A stretch of DNA of 64,000 nt from Pontibacter roseus DSM 17521 (GTDB lineage: Bacteria > Bacteroidota > Bacteroidia > Cytophagales > Hymenobacteraceae): positions 62,187 to 126,186 of the forward strand of contig NZ_KB890766.1 in assembly GCF_000373265.1 (NCBI RefSeq). The letters are read 5' to 3'. Every line of letters starts with the position of its first letter. The first letter of the stretch is position 1. Of this stretch, positions 39,601 through 48,064 are shown one piece after another. The position numbers and the translations under genes are program-made. The notes under the pieces were generated by a model. It did not search any database, was not told the origin of the DNA, and saw nothing but the letters and a program-made list of their open reading frames with translations.

Positions 39601-39704
39601 AAACTTCCGGTGCCAGAACACAGGCTCCGGCTCAGCGAAGGGCATCTGTGGTGCATTGCGAAGATGTGGAGCACAACGAGGAAGAGGAATACCTGGCGTA
39701 CTAA
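36675..39704 (+). CDS. Secreted tandem amidohydrolase-family protein
   Basis: A 1009-residue protein from MRKILTIAACLALGAAGSAMA, a clear signal peptide; the frame also opens 23 codons upstream. It contains two amidohydrolase units. The first (about 30-440) has lost the metal motif: HIYPGLVDMFSAYG where HxH is expected. The second (about 580-985) keeps it, with PGIIDEHSHIA, later His in ITCHSY and FTHILEG, and Asp in INSDDAE, the imidazolonepropionase-like pattern. Only the C-terminal half should be catalytic. It is followed after 90 nt by another degenerate relative. Substrate unknown, periplasmic. Confidence 0.9.
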   Translation: MRKILTIAACLALGAAGSAMAQETFPRNGVYDERTGLVALTNATIHTDYKTTIENATLLIRNGKVEAVGTKVQVPAGAVVVDAKGKHIYPGLVDMFSAYGLPEVKSERRNYGSPPQEESTKQGAYNWNQAIRPETNAVELFKVDKKQAEEMRKLGFGTVLSVHRDGIARGTATLVTLADKRENEVVLLDKAAGALSFDRGSSPQDYPNSLMGAIALLRQTYLDAQWNNMNPGREQNISLKAFSDANNFPQIFEADNKLNVLRADKVGDEFKKQYIIKGGGDEYQMIKEIKATNAPIIVSLNFPEAYNVEDTYDARRVSLDAMKHWEMAPANPALLQKAGIPFAITVSDLKDKKDFLPNLRKAIEYGLPEEEALKALTATPAQLLKADKHVGSLDKGKLANFIITSGNLFAEDNVILENWVQGNQYKITEVPSDYRGIYTLKIGQQPEKRLQIAGTPDKPELKVIGQDTVTGKISFSGNLVTLSFTKDKKSKETVRLSGWYADKNLQGDGQLPDATPVKWSAKFSEAMTQQAKKDAAKEAKKALELGNMVYPFQAFGQAELPKQETVLIKNATVWTNEKDGILQNTDVLLKNGKIAKVGKNLSESGARIVDGTGKHVTPGIIDEHSHIALDGVNEGTQAVTAEVRMKDVVNHEDPNIYRQLAGGVTTSQLLHGSANPIGGQSAIIKLRWGKSPQEMLVENADEFIKFALGENVKHSNRSPVHNVRFPQTRMGVEQVYVDAFQRAKEYEQTWKNYSKLSKKQKAAQGEPRRDIELETLVEILNNKRFITCHSYVQSEINMMMKVADQMGFKVNTFTHILEGYKVADKMRDHGAGGSTFSDWWAYKMEVKDAIPQNAGIMHKLGVTTAINSDDAEMARRLNQEAAKSVKYAGVSEEDALKMVTLNPAKLLHLDNRMGSIKPGKDADVVLWNNHPLSIYARAEKTFVDGIAYYDLERDTQLRQELEKERGRLVQKMLQAKTSGARTQAPAQRRASVVHCEDVEHNEEEEYLAY

Positions 39705-39794
39705 AAATTGTTAGTTGTGGGCTGTTAGTTGTTGACCTCTTGATAGATTGAACAATAAGCAACCAGCAATCAAAGACATTCAACGATTTAAATC

Positions 39795-41129
39795 ATGAAG
39801 ATTCATAAAAGATATATTTCCGCTTTCGTGGCCCTGCTGCTCAGCGTGCCTGCCTTTGCGCAGGTGCCGGCTCCGGCTGCCAAGCAAAGCAAGCCTATGC
39901 TGCTGACAGGCGCTACCCTGCACGTGGGCAACGGCACGGTGGTAGAAAATGCTGCCGTTGGTTTCGACAATGGCAAGATTACGTATGCAGGTCCTGTGAG
40001 CGGCGCCAACCGCAACGGGCACGAGGTAATAGATGTAGCAGGTCAGCATATCTACCCGGGCCTCATACAGCCGAACACGCAGCTTGGCCTGGAGGAAATC
40101 AGCAGCGTTCGCGCCACTCTGGACATGCGAGAAGTTGGACAGTTGAACCCGAACGTGCGGGCCGTGGTCGCCTACAATACCGACTCGGATGTAATCCCGA
40201 CCATACGCGCCAATGGTGTGCTGCTGTCGCAGGTGACGCCAGTGGGCGGCACAGTATCGGGTTCATCGTCCATCGTCCAGCTGGATGCCTGGAACTGGGA
40301 GGACGCGGTTTTGAAAGCCGATGAAGGTATACACCTGAACTGGCCTAACATGCTCATCAACACAGGCGGTGCTCCAAACCCGCGCCTGGCTAACTTCGCA
40401 CAGCAGCGGGAGCAGGCAATTTCTGACCTGGCGCAACTGCTGCGTGATGCGTCGGTATACAAGTCGGCCAAGAACGAGAAGGAGAACCTGAAGCTGTCTT
40501 CTATGGCAGGTCTGTTTGATGGCTCCAAGAGGCTGTACATCCATGCCAACTACGGCAAGGAAATCATCGAGAGTGTGAACTTCGTGAAGCAGCACGGCAT
40601 TAAGGACAACATCGTGATTGTAGGGGCAGGGGATGCTGTAGCGGTAGCTGATTTTTTGAAAGCCAACAACATCGCGGTGATTTATTCTGGCGTGCACGCA
40701 TTGCCTTCCCGCTCCGACGAAGATGTGGACATGCCGTACAAGACGCCATACCTGTTGCAGCAAGCCGGTATACCATTCGCGCTGGACTACGACCTGAGTC
40801 TGCACGGCATACGCAATCTGCCATTCATCGCGGGTACGGCTGTTGCGCATGGACTGGACAAGGAACAGGCGCTGGCGTCTATCACGCTCAACACTGCTAA
40901 GATTCTGGGTATAGACAAGCAGGTGGGTTCTGTGGAAGTAGGCAAAGATGCCACCCTCGTGGTGTCTGGCGGTGACTTGCTGGACATGCGCACCAACAAC
41001 GTAACCCATGCCTTCATCCAAGGCCGCAAGCTAGACCTGAACGACAAGCAGAAGTACCTCTACCAGAAATTCGACGGGAAATACCAGGCGGAGGCTCCTA
41101 AAGTAGAAGGTGCCAAAGCCCAGAAATAA
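39795..41129 (+). CDS. Secreted amidohydrolase-like protein lacking metal ligands
   Basis: A 444-residue protein with signal peptide (AFVALLLSVPAFAQ). It aligns in layout with the first half of its neighbour: GATLHVGNGTVVENA, a beta-sandwich, then HIYPGLIQPNTQLG at the place of the HxH metal motif. The C-terminal region (SITLNTAKILGIDKQVGSVEVGKDATLVV) is typical of the family. Without HxH it is unlikely to be a metal-dependent hydrolase. It probably forms a complex with, or scaffolds, the active partner. Same operon as 36675-39704. Confidence 0.88.
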   Translation: MKIHKRYISAFVALLLSVPAFAQVPAPAAKQSKPMLLTGATLHVGNGTVVENAAVGFDNGKITYAGPVSGANRNGHEVIDVAGQHIYPGLIQPNTQLGLEEISSVRATLDMREVGQLNPNVRAVVAYNTDSDVIPTIRANGVLLSQVTPVGGTVSGSSSIVQLDAWNWEDAVLKADEGIHLNWPNMLINTGGAPNPRLANFAQQREQAISDLAQLLRDASVYKSAKNEKENLKLSSMAGLFDGSKRLYIHANYGKEIIESVNFVKQHGIKDNIVIVGAGDAVAVADFLKANNIAVIYSGVHALPSRSDEDVDMPYKTPYLLQQAGIPFALDYDLSLHGIRNLPFIAGTAVAHGLDKEQALASITLNTAKILGIDKQVGSVEVGKDATLVVSGGDLLDMRTNNVTHAFIQGRKLDLNDKQKYLYQKFDGKYQAEAPKVEGAKAQK

Positions 41130-41158
41130 AGAATTTTACTACTCACCTTAAACGAAAG

Positions 41159-41187
41159 AGCGCTGCCCACTTGAGGCGGCGCTTTTT
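41159..41187 (+). terminator. Terminator of the amidohydrolase operon
   Basis: AGCGCTGCC (41159-41167) pairs with GGCGGCGCT (41175-41183) with one G-T wobble, followed by TTTTTG, 30 nt past the stop. Confidence 0.85.
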
Positions 41188-42051
41188 GTTTTATAGCCCT
41201 TGTATCCAGGAAGAGAGGCATGCTAAGGGTATACTATACCTTTCTTGGTAGCAACTGTGCTTGCAGCTTGTTCGATTACTTGTTCCATCGCTACGCCTGT
41301 GCGGCGGGCACTCACTTTTCTCCTTGATGAGAAAAGTAAGCAAAAGAATCAAGACGCTTTTGAACTCGCTGACCGCTCGAACAAAAAATCGTCAGCGCTG
41401 CACCAAGCCGGTGCCGCTGCTCCGTGGCTACTGTGGAAGCTCTCCCCTTGAGGGGAGTAAGAGGGGTGTCAAGGCTATACCTGCCAGTGTTAAGGAATTC
41501 AGATGCTACAGCGCCTATACCTTAGAGAAAGCTATAGCAGAAAGTCCCCTTTCGAAGGGGGCAGGGGGATGTAATCGTTCCGGATTCCCTCCTAGGAGGG
41601 GTGGTGGAACCCATCTGTCTATCCTATCTCCATCCTATACCTATACCTGCTCACGCTCCAGTCATTCCTTCTCCTACTGTCATTCCGACGAGAGGAGGAA
41701 TCTCACGCCCTTCCGGCCGTACATCCAGCGCCAGCGCAGATGCGGCTTTTGTGAGGACTTCTGCATCCTTCGCACGTCTCACCGCCGGTGTGAGCGCAGC
41801 GGGAACCGGCGGTGGGCAACGTAACAGATTCCTCCTTTCGTCGGAATGACAGAATGGTTGACTAGTCTATTTTACCTTAATGCAGGTGATTCCCCTCCCC
41901 GGAGGGGTAGGGGTGGCTGAACCTGACATAGTAGAAAGACCCCACCGCAGGCGCGAGCTTGCAGCTCGTGCCTTCCCCCGACTATGCAGCAGCGCAACCT
42001 CGATAAAGTACTGAGAACAAAAATTTAACGATTTTTTGACAAGAGTCGAGG
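41188..42051. repeat. Gene-free block of clustered small inverted repeats
   Basis: No gene is supported here. Besides inverted-repeat element B (41678-41851), I see separate hairpins at 41314-41337 (ACTTTTCTC/GAGAAAAGT), 41442-41457 (CTCCCC/GGGGAG), 41546-41560 (CCCCTT/AAGGGG), 41587-41600 and 41892-41907. The motif families are those of dispersed intergenic repeats in Bacteroidota. Short frames through the region look like chance. Confidence 0.65.
41678..41851. repeat. Inverted-repeat element, copy B (MITE/REP-like)
   Basis: The 174-bp element has termini TGTCATTCCGACGAGAGGAG and ...CCTCCTTTCGTCGGAATGACA, complementary over about 25 nt. An internal CACCGCCGGT/ACCGGCGGTG pair is conserved with copy A at 35086-35258. 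The central loop differs between copies while the stems covary or are conserved, typical of a mobile palindromic element. Confidence 0.85.
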
Positions 42052-44157
42052 TCACATCTCTACCACAAATGCTCCCTTCTCTGTCACATCATAAACTGGT
42101 ATGCCGGCTGCGGCAAGCTGTGGCCGAAGGCGTTGCAGGTGCCAGGGAGCGTTGCTGGCGTCGAGGATGAGCTGTTTGAAAGCGAAAGGCTGTAAGTCTT
42201 CCGGCTTCACCCGTACGTTTTGCGTCAGCAGCACATAGTCCACCTCAAGGCTTTCCCGTGGCTGTATCCGGATAGGGCGGGAGAGGACTAACACACGCAG
42301 GCCCTGCCACACATACAGGCTGTTGCTGTCCGGCAGGAGGGCGTGGCTGATGGCTTCGGCAGGAGGGGAAGCCAATTGGAACTGCACAGGCTTTTGCACG
42401 CCCTTGTGCCACAGGTAAGGCTGTATGTTGAAGGTATAGTTCTCCGGAGTCAGCGAGGCTGTGCGTACCAGCGCCGCCTCCTGACCCTGCAGGAAACTGA
42501 AGGCGGTGGCATTGCGCAGGCTGTACACGGCAAAGCTGCGCTGCACTAGTTGCTGCCTGCTTTCTGTGATTTGCAGCACCACCAGAACAGCCACTACACC
42601 AGTAGCCATCGTAAAGTAGCGCAGTTGCTTCAACGCGAAGAACAGGATGAACAGCAGCATAAGGCTATACAAGAGCCAGGTTTGAGCAGGGCTGATGTCT
42701 ATGCCGTTGATGAGCGCCTGCGGCAAGTTATTGACCCAGATGTTGAACTCGTTCATAGCCCAGATGAGGCCAAAGTGCAGTTGGAACAGCAGTGAGCCCA
42801 ACAGAGGGACAAACGACAAGGCCAGGGCGGCCACACCCGTGTAGAGCACAGCCGTTGCCGCCGGCACCACGACCAGGTTCGCCAGCCAGAAGTAAACCGG
42901 GAACTGATGGAAGTAGTACAGCCCCAGCGGGAAAGTGACCAGCTGCGCCGCCAAAGAAACCGTGAAGAGTGCCCATACATAGTCCAATGCGCGGCCATCA
43001 AAGGTAATCAGGCGGTAAAACCGGGGCTGGAGGTATACGATGCCCAGCACCGCCAGGAAGGAAAGCTGAAAACCGACATCCAGCAGGTAGTAGGGGTTGT
43101 AGAGCAGTAACACGAAGGCAGCAAAGGCCAAGGTATTATAGATATTGCGCTGCCGGCGAGTAGCTGTGGCCACCGTCACTATACTGCACATGATGACGGC
43201 GCGAAGCACCGAAGGCGACAGCCCAGTTATGAAGGCATAGAGCCACAGCACGGCGAGTACCAGAAGAGCACCCACCAGGCGCTGTCTATTGCTGCGCTGG
43301 AACCGGACCAGCAGGAGCATCAGCCCGCCATAAATCAAGCCTACGTGCAGTCCCGATACAGCCAATATATGCATGGTGCCTGTGTTGGCATAGGCGGTGC
43401 GGATGGCATTGTCTAACTCATCTTTCACCCCCAGTATGAGTGCCGACGAAATACCATATTCCCGCCGTTCCGCAATGGATTCTTTCAGGAGGGTATCCAG
43501 GCGCCGCCGGAGGTGGATGCTCCAATAGAGCACCGGGTTGGCGGGGTCAGAACCGATTATCTGGAACTGGTGCGATTGGAGGTAGTGGCGGTGGTATACC
43601 TGCTTGTTCGCCAGGAAGGCCCGGTAATCGAACTGTTTGGGGTTGGCGGATGGAGCCACTGCCAGAGGCGCTCCTTTCACCAACAGACGGTCGCCGTAGC
43701 CGAGCTCATAGGTGCGCTCCGAGTCATGCGGCACCGAGAGCTGTACCCTGCCTTCGGCAGGCTGCCACTGTCCATTTACCTGCACCTGTTCTACCTCCAG
43801 CACGGTACTCTGTGCCCCCGGTTTTTGCACCACGTAGTCATCTACGGTGCCCATATAGTAGGAGGGGGTGCTGGTGAGGTGGCTGAGGTGGAGAGGACTG
43901 AACAAAGCCGTCTGCTGCTGCGTGGTCCACATGCCACCGGCTGCAAAGCACAGGAGGCCGGCTATACCTGCCACCGTGTTGGCCTCCACGGTTTTCACTC
44001 TGCGGGCAACCAAGTAGGCCGCCAGGTATAGGGCAACAAAAAAGGCAAAGAGCTCAAGGCTATACCTGAACTCTTTGCCTGTGTATAAGAACAGGAGTAT
44101 TCCTGCTATAAAGCTAAGGGCAATGCGTACGAATGGGAAAGGCGCCCACTGTTTCAT
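42052..44157 (-). CDS. comEC: ComEC/Rec2-family DNA uptake channel
   Basis: A 701-residue polytopic protein. An N-terminal membrane and soluble segment resembling DUF4131 is followed by the Competence domain (about 215-490), with the family signature TGTMHILAVSGLHVGLIYGG and SVLRAVIMCSIV. There is no C-terminal metallo-beta-lactamase domain, as in many Bacteroidota. The role is transport of single-stranded DNA across the inner membrane in natural transformation. The start codon shares one base with the stop of the upstream GNAT gene (TGATG), so they are translationally coupled. Confidence 0.93.
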   Translation of the reverse strand: MKQWAPFPFVRIALSFIAGILLFLYTGKEFRYSLELFAFFVALYLAAYLVARRVKTVEANTVAGIAGLLCFAAGGMWTTQQQTALFSPLHLSHLTSTPSYYMGTVDDYVVQKPGAQSTVLEVEQVQVNGQWQPAEGRVQLSVPHDSERTYELGYGDRLLVKGAPLAVAPSANPKQFDYRAFLANKQVYHRHYLQSHQFQIIGSDPANPVLYWSIHLRRRLDTLLKESIAERREYGISSALILGVKDELDNAIRTAYANTGTMHILAVSGLHVGLIYGGLMLLLVRFQRSNRQRLVGALLVLAVLWLYAFITGLSPSVLRAVIMCSIVTVATATRRQRNIYNTLAFAAFVLLLYNPYYLLDVGFQLSFLAVLGIVYLQPRFYRLITFDGRALDYVWALFTVSLAAQLVTFPLGLYYFHQFPVYFWLANLVVVPAATAVLYTGVAALALSFVPLLGSLLFQLHFGLIWAMNEFNIWVNNLPQALINGIDISPAQTWLLYSLMLLFILFFALKQLRYFTMATGVVAVLVVLQITESRQQLVQRSFAVYSLRNATAFSFLQGQEAALVRTASLTPENYTFNIQPYLWHKGVQKPVQFQLASPPAEAISHALLPDSNSLYVWQGLRVLVLSRPIRIQPRESLEVDYVLLTQNVRVKPEDLQPFAFKQLILDASNAPWHLQRLRPQLAAAGIPVYDVTEKGAFVVEM

Positions 44158-44585
44158 CAGCCCTTGTAGACCATTTTGTAGTGCTGGATGTCACACTCGC
44201 TGAACATGTCGCCTTCTGCCACAAAGCCGTGGCGTTTGTAGAAGTTGATGGCCGGCAGCTGGGCGTGCAGGTATACCTTGCTGTCCGGGTGAGCAGCAAT
44301 CACATCTCCCAACACAGCCTCCAACAGACGCGCCCCTACCTGCCTGTTACGGTAGTCGGGAAGCACGGCGAAGCGCTCCAGTTTCACGCCCTGCTCCGTG
44401 ACACGCCAGCGGGCGGCACCACAGGGCACACCCTCGCAGGTGGCCAGGTAATGCCGCGCCGTCGTCTCATGTTCATCGTACTCCGCATCGCGGGGCACCT
44501 GCTGTTCCAGTACAAATACCTGTTCACGAATGCGGAAGGTATGCAGCTTCTCCTGCTCACTCTCCGCACGAATCAACTGAATCAT
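44157..44585 (-). CDS. GNAT-family N-acetyltransferase (ElaA-like)
   Basis: A 142-residue acetyltransferase. The acetyl-CoA loop is in LERFAVLPDYRNRQVGARLL (R-x2-x-x-G/A type) and the C-terminal strand has YLHAQLPAINFYKRHGF. The N-terminal FRIREQVFVLEQQV is characteristic of ElaA-like proteins. It overlaps comEC by one base and lies 6 nt after phoH, forming a three-gene operon. The acceptor is unknown. Confidence 0.9.
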   Translation of the reverse strand: MIQLIRAESEQEKLHTFRIREQVFVLEQQVPRDAEYDEHETTARHYLATCEGVPCGAARWRVTEQGVKLERFAVLPDYRNRQVGARLLEAVLGDVIAAHPDSKVYLHAQLPAINFYKRHGFVAEGDMFSECDIQHYKMVYKG

Positions 44586-44591
44586 CTTGTG

Positions 44592-45635
44592 TTACGCTTC
44601 CGGGGTTTGAGCCTTTTTTGGACGGCCATTCACCTTCACAGGCTTGCCTTCCTCTGCTGCCTCAGCCTCCAGTTTGGCGGCCAGGCGAGCCTCATCCGCT
44701 TTGGAGTAGGCCTCCACGATGTCGCGCACCAGGCGGTGGCGTACCACGTCCTCGGGCTGCATCTCAATAAAGCCGATGCCTTTCACATCGCGCAGCGTGT
44801 TCAGGGCGTCAAAGAGGCCGGAACGCTGGTGGCGCGGTAGGTCAATCTGAGAGCGGTCTCCGTTTATCATCACCTTGGAAGTAGGGCCCATACGCGTCAG
44901 GAACATCTTGATTTGGGCGGGTGTCGTGTTCTGCGCCTCATCCAGCAACACAAAGGCATTGCTCAGGGTGCGGCCTCGCATATACGCCAGCGGTGCTATC
45001 TCGATAATCTTGCTTTCCTGGTAGTACTTCAGCTTTTCCATCGGAATCATGTCCTCCAGGGCGTCGTAAATCGGGCGCAGATAGGGGTCCACCTTCTCCT
45101 TCATGTCACCGGGCAGAAAGCCAAGGTTTTCGCCAGCCTCCACCACCGGGCGGGAAATGATGATTTTCTTCACTTCCTTGTTTTTAAGCGCGCGCACGGC
45201 CATGGCCACCGAGATATAGGTTTTACCCGTACCGGCTGGCCCCAGCGCGAACACCAGGTCGTGTTTCTCCACCATGTCCACCAGCTTTTGCTGGTTAGGC
45301 GTCCTGGCTTTGATGACGCCTCCCTTGCTGCCATACACAATCACGTCCGGCGACGTCACGATAACCTCCTCATCCGTAAAAGAATCGGCTGAAAGGTATC
45401 TATTTACGCTGTTGTGCGTAATCTTCCCGAACTTGTGATAGTGATCGATTAGTGAGGAGAGAATCTCGTGTATCTTGGTTATCTCAGGCGTTTGCCCCTG
45501 AATCTTTATCTCGTTACCCCTGGATATGATTTTGCTGCTTGGGAAAGCGGCTGCCAGCTGCTTGATATTCTGATTCTCTGTCCCCAGAAAATCAATGAGA
45601 GAGATATTCTCTAAGGTTATTACTTTCTCTACCAA
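44592..45635 (-). CDS. phoH: PhoH-family ATPase
   Basis: A 347-residue protein starting at a TTG (MVEKVITLENISLIDFLG), with a KH-like N-terminal domain and a PhoH domain. Walker A is GPAGTGKT, followed by the family stretch IISRPVVEAGENLGFLPGD. Walker B is AFVLLDEAQNT and the sensor is in MINGDRSQIDLP. The Lys/Ala-rich C-tail follows VEAYSKADE. It is a conserved cytoplasmic ATPase/putative RNA helicase-like protein, the first gene of the phoH-GNAT-comEC operon, divergent from the SAM hydrolase gene. Confidence 0.94.
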   Translation of the reverse strand: MVEKVITLENISLIDFLGTENQNIKQLAAAFPSSKIISRGNEIKIQGQTPEITKIHEILSSLIDHYHKFGKITHNSVNRYLSADSFTDEEVIVTSPDVIVYGSKGGVIKARTPNQQKLVDMVEKHDLVFALGPAGTGKTYISVAMAVRALKNKEVKKIIISRPVVEAGENLGFLPGDMKEKVDPYLRPIYDALEDMIPMEKLKYYQESKIIEIAPLAYMRGRTLSNAFVLLDEAQNTTPAQIKMFLTRMGPTSKVMINGDRSQIDLPRHQRSGLFDALNTLRDVKGIGFIEMQPEDVVRHRLVRDIVEAYSKADEARLAAKLEAEAAEEGKPVKVNGRPKKAQTPEA

Positions 45636-45732
45636 ATGTTTATTTGTATATAGTACGTTGGTAATATATTCTGTAAATTAGCTAAAATTGTTACATATAG
45701 ATTACAAATCTACTCAAATTATAGTTCGCTCT

Positions 45733-46509
45733 ATGGCTGTAATTACGTTCACTTCTGACTTTGGCTACACCGACCATTATGTAGCCGCTGTAAAGGCCAG
45801 TATCCTGTCCCTCCAACCGCAGGCGACCATCGTAGACATATCCCATGGGATTGAGCCCTTCAACATTCCGCAGGCGGAATACGTGATTGGGGCCGCTTTC
45901 CGGGAGTTTCCCGAAGGCACGGTGCACCTGGTGGCCGTGGACACCCACGGCTGTAAGCGGGGCAAATACCATGCGGCAAAGTACAGGGGGCACTATTTTC
46001 TGATGGCCGACAACGGGCTGCTCTCCCTGATAACAGATGGTGAACCGGACGTGGTGGTCGAGATACAGGCCGACCCGGAACTGTTGCCTTTCCCGGCCAA
46101 GAACCTGCTGGCGCCTGCCGCCCTGTTCCTGGCGAAAGGCGGCGACATAGACGTGCTGGGCGAACGCACCACCCAGTTCAAGCAGCTCATGAACCGCCAG
46201 CTGCGCCTCAACGACCACTCCATAACAGGGCATGTGATTCACGTGGACCGCTACGGCAACCTCATCACCAACATCACCCGCGACAGCGTGGACACCATCG
46301 CCCATGGCCGTACCTATACCATCCATTTCGGGCGGGAGACCGTGGGCCGCGTATACCCTACCTATACCCAGGTAGACGATGGCGACTGCTGCTGCATGTA
46401 CAACAGCCTGGGCCAGCTGTGCATCGGCATCAACAAAGGCAACGCTGCCGAACTGCTCGGCTTGGGCTTTGACTCGCAGGTGGATGTGCGGTTCTATCCC
46501 GGCAACTAA
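45733..46509 (+). CDS. S-adenosylmethionine hydrolase (SAM hydroxide adenosyltransferase, DUF62)
   Basis: A 258-residue protein from MAVITFTSDFGYTDHY; the frame opens 15 codons earlier but the family begins here. Family motifs are TSDFG, VDISHGIEPFNI, VVDTHG-like VAVDTHGCKRG, ADNGLLSLI and DRYGNLITNI. Members hydrolyse SAM to adenosine and methionine, or use chloride/fluoride in secondary metabolism. No halogenase features are evident, so hydrolysis is likely. Divergent from phoH. Confidence 0.92.
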   Translation: MAVITFTSDFGYTDHYVAAVKASILSLQPQATIVDISHGIEPFNIPQAEYVIGAAFREFPEGTVHLVAVDTHGCKRGKYHAAKYRGHYFLMADNGLLSLITDGEPDVVVEIQADPELLPFPAKNLLAPAALFLAKGGDIDVLGERTTQFKQLMNRQLRLNDHSITGHVIHVDRYGNLITNITRDSVDTIAHGRTYTIHFGRETVGRVYPTYTQVDDGDCCCMYNSLGQLCIGINKGNAAELLGLGFDSQVDVRFYPGN

Positions 46510-46572
46510 ACGCACCTTATACCTGCCGCAGTGTGGGGCATTCTTAAATGTTATTGTTTTAGGTATAGAGAC

Positions 46573-46944
46573 ATGAGAGGAAACAGCCATAGATTGGGGC
46601 TTGTGGTGCATCTGCTGACGGTTTTTGTGCTTTTGCTCAAAGGGGCTGATAAGCTGACGAAATCCCACTTGGTGTCTGGTAGCTCGCTTGTGCTGCTGGG
46701 GCTGCTGATTCTGGTCCTTATCGTGCTGGAAAAGCGGTACCATTGGTCCCATGCCCTTGTGCGGCAGGCGTGCCTGCTGATTGAGGCGGTGGCGCTTGCC
46801 ATAATGGCGGTTGTGTTCTACCAGGAGGGCAAGGTATACCTGCCATATGTTTTCGGGGCATGTGCCATAACTTACCTCATAGTAGCTCTTGTGGCTGCCC
46901 GGAAAAATAAAACCTCTGCTCATTCGCCAAACCAACAGGTATAG
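46573..46944 (+). CDS. Small four-helix membrane protein, unknown
   Basis: A 123-residue protein with four hydrophobic segments (about 9-24, 36-52, 66-84 and 90-108), beginning MRGNSHRLGLVVHLL. An in-frame upstream extension to 46531 exists without a better signal. No conserved motif is recognised. It stands 63 nt downstream of the SAM hydrolase and may be co-transcribed. Confidence 0.65.
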   Translation: MRGNSHRLGLVVHLLTVFVLLLKGADKLTKSHLVSGSSLVLLGLLILVLIVLEKRYHWSHALVRQACLLIEAVALAIMAVVFYQEGKVYLPYVFGACAITYLIVALVAARKNKTSAHSPNQQV

Positions 46945-46982
46945 GAAGCACCGCTGCTTATAAAAAGTTTTTCAGAATACGC

Positions 46983-47273
46983 ATGTTGATTCGAATCGTA
47001 CGCATGACATTTCAGCCGGAGAAGACAGAAGACTTCCTGGAGATTTTCCGCCAATCCAAAGACAAGATACTCGCCTTTGAAGGATGCCGGCACGTGGAGC
47101 TGCTGCAGGACCTGAACCACCCGAACGTATACAGCACCTACAGCCTCTGGGACTCCGAGGAGCACCTCAACAACTACCGCGACTCTGAGCTGTTCGGGCA
47201 GGTATGGAAAGCCACCAAGGCCCTCTTCGCTGACAAGCCGCAGGCCTGGTCGAATAAGTCAGTGGACATGTAG
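46983..47273 (+). CDS. Antibiotic biosynthesis monooxygenase (ABM) domain protein
   Basis: A 96-residue dimeric alpha-beta barrel protein with the family pattern LIRIVRMTFQPEKTEDFLEIF, CRHVELLQDL and YSLWDSEEHLNNYRDSELF. Members are cofactor-free oxygenases or simple ligand-binding proteins; the His/Asn catalytic set is not certain here. It is a small cytoplasmic protein and the substrate is unknown. Confidence 0.85.
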   Translation: MLIRIVRMTFQPEKTEDFLEIFRQSKDKILAFEGCRHVELLQDLNHPNVYSTYSLWDSEEHLNNYRDSELFGQVWKATKALFADKPQAWSNKSVDM

Positions 47274-47466
47274 CCGGTAATCAAGCAATAGAGCAGTTAG
47301 CGGGCAGTAACTAGTACTGTATAGCCAGGGCTTTTCGGTAGTGTGTAAACATTCCTGCCGCTTTTCCTGTACTTTTGTTGCCTATACCTGATAAATTTTA
47401 CTGGTTATTGTAAAGTGTTCAGCGTATACCCGATGACCGATTTCTGTTAACTGATTTCCGTAAAAA

Positions 47467-47997
47467 ATGAATTACTTCGAGTTTTACCATATACCTGAGA
47501 GTTTCCTGCCTGACGAGAAGGCGATAAAGGCACGTTATTACGAGCTGAGCCGCGAGTACCACCCTGACTTCTATGCCAACGAAGACCTGGGCACGCAGCA
47601 GAAGATTCTGGAGCTTTCCACGCTCAACACCAACGCCTACCGCACCCTCAGTAACCCTGACCTGCGCATGCAGTACATCCTGAAGGAGCACGGCCTGCTG
47701 GAGGAAGGCAAGAACGAATTGCCCGGGGATTTCCTGATGGAGATGATGGAGCTGAACGAGGAGTTGATGGAGCTGGAATTTGATTTTGACGCGGCCAAAC
47801 TGCACGAAGTGGGGGAGAAGAGCACGGGCATTATGGCCCAGCTCGAAAATGACATCCTGCCGGTGTTGCAGCGGTATCCTGAGCTTCATGGAGTTACCAA
47901 AGAAGAGGCCCTGCAGGAGGTGAAAACCTACTATCTGAAGAAAAAATATTTGTTGCGTATTCAGGAAACTTTATCTAAGTTTGCAACCCGTTCCTGA
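47467..47997 (+). CDS. hscB: Fe-S cluster co-chaperone HscB
   Basis: A 176-residue J-protein. The N-terminal J-domain has the HPD motif in YELSREYHPDFY and the J-domain-like NTNAYRTLSNPDLRMQYIL. The C-terminal helical domain (about 85-165) is the three-helix IscU-binding fold of HscB. It delivers the IscU scaffold to HscA in Fe-S assembly. Its Isc partners are not in the window. It ends 67 nt before the tRNA-Leu gene. Confidence 0.92.
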   Translation: MNYFEFYHIPESFLPDEKAIKARYYELSREYHPDFYANEDLGTQQKILELSTLNTNAYRTLSNPDLRMQYILKEHGLLEEGKNELPGDFLMEMMELNEELMELEFDFDAAKLHEVGEKSTGIMAQLENDILPVLQRYPELHGVTKEEALQEVKTYYLKKKYLLRIQETLSKFATRS

Positions 47998-48016
47998 TAG
48001 ATGATTAGGGATAAAA

Positions 48017-48039
48017 GTTCGACTCCGGCCCAGGGTACA
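48017..48039 (+). repeat. Duplicate of the tRNA-Leu 3' end (candidate att half-site)
   Basis: The 23 nt 48017-48039 match 48128-48150 at 22 positions, covering the T-loop, the 3' T-stem and the acceptor end of the tRNA. It precedes the complete tRNA in the same orientation. Duplicate tRNA 3' ends are classic att scars, though a decayed tandem tRNA is possible. Confidence 0.65.
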
Positions 48040-48064
48040 TACCTGAAATCGGGAAGAACAAAAT

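Noticed and set aside
41867..42055. A 62-codon frame overlapping the comEC stop
   Set aside because: It lies in repeat-rich DNA, has no recognisable family and overlaps comEC.
45691..46935. A 414-codon minus-strand frame across the SAM hydrolase gene
   Set aside because: It covers three well-supported plus-strand genes and has no motif; an antisense shadow.
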